From the NCBI GenBank assembly GCA_043820045.1, contig JBDREF010000410.1, forward strand, positions 1 through 14,966: a stretch of DNA of 14,966 nucleotides, written 5' to 3'. The stretch comes from JBDREF01 sp043820045 (GTDB lineage: Bacteria > Planctomycetota > Phycisphaerae > Sedimentisphaerales > Anaerobacaceae). Every line of letters starts with the position of its first letter. Position 1 is the stretch's first letter. Positions 13,320 to 14,966 of this stretch are shown here, one piece after another. Both the position numbers and the translations under genes were made by a program. The notes under the pieces are model-generated. The model made no database searches. It saw only the letters and a program-made list of their open reading frames with translations, and was not told the DNA's origin.

Positions 13320-14966
13320 ATGACTCGCCCATGCGAGATTTCCGGCTTTTTACGGCGTCAAATGCCGGCCGGCAAATCGATAGTGCCGCTGGTGGCTGTG
13401 CTCTTGGCTTTATTATCCAGCCGACCGGCCGTAGCCGGGACGAGCATCTACGTATTCGACCCCGACCGAAGTACGGCCACCAAAACGGGCGGATTCGTGG
13501 GTCTCCACGTAACCTACCGCATCACAGGCCGGTTCCGGCTCAACGTCAATCCCTCAGGTACGGCCGTCTTCGAGGAGGTTGATGCTTCCCTGACCGACGA
13601 GGCAGGCTCTGTCTATTCGCTAAGCCTCGACGAGGTGTTCAACATGACGGTCCTTGGGGGAGACTCCATCGGCCTTAATACGATCATATTCAAGGGCAAA
13701 ACCGCTGACGGCACAGAAAGCGACGTGACTATAACTCTGACCATCGAAGGCGGCCTGGCCCATCTGACCGGCGGCACGACCCCGCCGCCCAACAGCGCCG
13801 ATATGTTCTTCTACGAATTGGACGCCGTCGCCACAAGAAAATACGCCGCCGGCACCGGCGAGCCGAACGACCCATACAGAATAGCCACCGCAGAGAACCT
13901 GATCACCCTCGGCGAAACTCCCGAAGATTACGACAAGCACTTCCTCCTGACCGCCGACATTGATCTCGATCCGAATCTGCCGGGGAGAAGGGTGTTTGAT
14001 AAGGCTGTGATTGCTCCGGATGTAAATGACGATGAAGACTGGCTTCAGGGAATTGCCTTCACCGGTGTCTTCGACGGCAATAGTCATATCATCTCGCATC
14101 TGACGATTAGGGGCGGAGGATACCTGGGCCTTATTGGACACATGTGGGGCTGGGGAACCACGGTGAGGGCTCTCAGCACAGTGAGCGTTAACATTGCCGG
14201 TTCAGGCGACTGTGTCGGCGGTCTGGCGGGATACAACAATGGTGGTCATGTAGTTCAATGCTACAGCAGTGGCATCGTCACTGGCAGTTCCTATGTGGGT
14301 GGCTTGGTCGGCTTGGAGGGTAGGCCCGATAAGAGAACCATCACAGACTCTCACTCTACAGCCACTGTTACCGCGATGACACAGTGTGCCGGCGGCCTCG
14401 TCGGATCCAATTATGGATGGGTCGTCAGATGCTATTCCACAGGTCCCGTCGCGGCGGCTTTTGGTGCAGGCGGCCTCGTGGGCCGTAACTATGGGAGCAT
14501 CGTGACGAGCTACAGCAGCGGCTCGGTCAACGGCACTTCATGTATAGGTGGACTGGTGGGAATAAACGACCGTTACAAATATTACTACGTCGGGGACATT
14601 GTCGAGAGCTATTCAACGGGTAGCGTTAGTGGAGAGGACTTGGTCGGCGGCCTAGTGGGTAGCAACAACGGCTTCGCCACCTCAAGTTTCTGGGATATTG
14701 AAACTTCAGGCCAAACCACTATTGGTTGCGGCATAGGCAAAACGACAGCCGAGATGCAGACAGCCAGTACGTTCTTAGAGGCCGGGTGGGATTTTGTGGG
14801 CGAGAGTGTGAATGGGACGGAGGGCATCTGGAGCATCTGCGAAGGAACGAATTATCCCCGGTTTGCATGGCAAATCCCGGCAGGTGATTTTGTCTGCCCG
14901 GACGGAATCACGACAGACGACTTCTTGTTCTTCTTAGGCCACTGGCTGGATGACAACTGCGATTTC
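13320..14966 (+). CDS. Secreted GLUG-repeat protein with dockerin-like tail, 3' partial
   Basis: The frame is open for 549 codons to the window end with no stop. ATG 13320 is preceded by GGAGG eight bases upstream. A signal peptide (about 20-39, IVPLVAVLLALL...AVA) is followed by a beta-rich domain (40-165). EPNDPYRIATAENLITLG (181-198) and DIDLDPNLPG open the typical GLUG scaffold. Six GLUG motifs (GGL[AV]G) occur at about 300, 327, 358, 384, 410 and 443, each followed by a short strand and a YS-x-G or similar turn. After ENTYPRF-type residues (NYPRFAWQIP) comes AGDFVCPDGITTDDFLFFLG, resembling the calcium-binding, dockerin-like tails of Phycisphaerae extracellular proteins. The role is probably surface adhesion or assembly in an extracellular complex; no catalytic domain is visible. 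A later in-frame ATG (13362) is possible. Confidence 0.9.
   Translation, partial: MTRPCEISGFLRRQMPAGKSIVPLVAVLLALLSSRPAVAGTSIYVFDPDRSTATKTGGFVGLHVTYRITGRFRLNVNPSGTAVFEEVDASLTDEAGSVYSLSLDEVFNMTVLGGDSIGLNTIIFKGKTADGTESDVTITLTIEGGLAHLTGGTTPPPNSADMFFYELDAVATRKYAAGTGEPNDPYRIATAENLITLGETPEDYDKHFLLTADIDLDPNLPGRRVFDKAVIAPDVNDDEDWLQGIAFTGVFDGNSHIISHLTIRGGGYLGLIGHMWGWGTTVRALSTVSVNIAGSGDCVGGLAGYNNGGHVVQCYSSGIVTGSSYVGGLVGLEGRPDKRTITDSHSTATVTAMTQCAGGLVGSNYGWVVRCYSTGPVAAAFGAGGLVGRNYGSIVTSYSSGSVNGTSCIGGLVGINDRYKYYYVGDIVESYSTGSVSGEDLVGGLVGSNNGFATSSFWDIETSGQTTIGCGIGKTTAEMQTASTFLEAGWDFVGESVNGTEGIWSICEGTNYPRFAWQIPAGDFVCPDGITTDDFLFFLGHWLDDNCDF

Overview
The window looks like a chromosomal segment of a Planctomycetota bacterium, most likely class Phycisphaerae (Sedimentisphaerales-like). 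This is inferred from a secreted GLUG-repeat protein running into a dockerin-like aspartate-rich tail (GDFVCPDG...DDFLFFLGHW), a PEP-CTERM surface protein, a Hanks-type kinase, a large AsmA-like envelope protein and moderately GC-rich coding sequence. No rRNA, tRNA, CRISPR array or phage module was seen.

Layout: (1) 1-860, minus strand: the first 286 residues of a Ser/Thr protein kinase with a non-RD catalytic loop (HCD). (2) 861-1235: intergenic, with a good sigma70-type promoter pointing right. (3) 1236-5366, plus strand: a small putative lipoprotein followed by a 1130-residue AsmA-like protein, probably one transcription unit acting in the cell envelope. (4) 5347-5566: a decayed element made of the N-terminal piece of a REP-associated tyrosine transposase (RAYT) between 26-33 nt inverted repeats. 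Its left arm supplies the last codons and stop of the AsmA-like gene. (5) 5729-10132, plus strand: arginine biosynthesis genes argB, argD and argF. A 1.35 kb block of GCCACAGAG-type repeats separates argD from argF and carries two small genes with PD-(D/E)XK-like signatures: a GxxExxY family protein and an unrecognised 269-residue protein lying exactly between 36-39 nt inverted repeats. (6) 10151-10825, plus strand: a promoter, a solo GroES-like co-chaperonin gene and a YkgJ-type cysteine-cluster gene. (7) 10987-11607 and 11872-13104, minus strand: a PEP-CTERM protein with an InlB-type repeat domain and its own promoter, and an AlaC-like aminotransferase. (8) 13320 to the window end, plus strand: a GLUG-repeat secreted protein, truncated by the window edge.

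How the parts relate: ArgB phosphorylates N-acetylglutamate, ArgD makes N-acetylornithine and ArgF converts ornithine to citrulline, so three steps of one pathway are collinear, and AlaC adds a further amino-acid aminotransferase nearby. The most distinctive feature is repeat biology. Three repeat families (RAYT-type REP arms, a GGATTCC...GGAATGAC hairpin and SHRGHRE-type GCCACAGAG repeats) sit at or inside the 3' ends of genes, supplying or directly following four stop codons. The GCCACAGAG family also carries two nuclease-fold-like ORFs into the middle of a biosynthetic operon. The best candidate for an undescribed system is the repeat-bracketed ORF at 8353-9162 and its GxxExxY neighbour.
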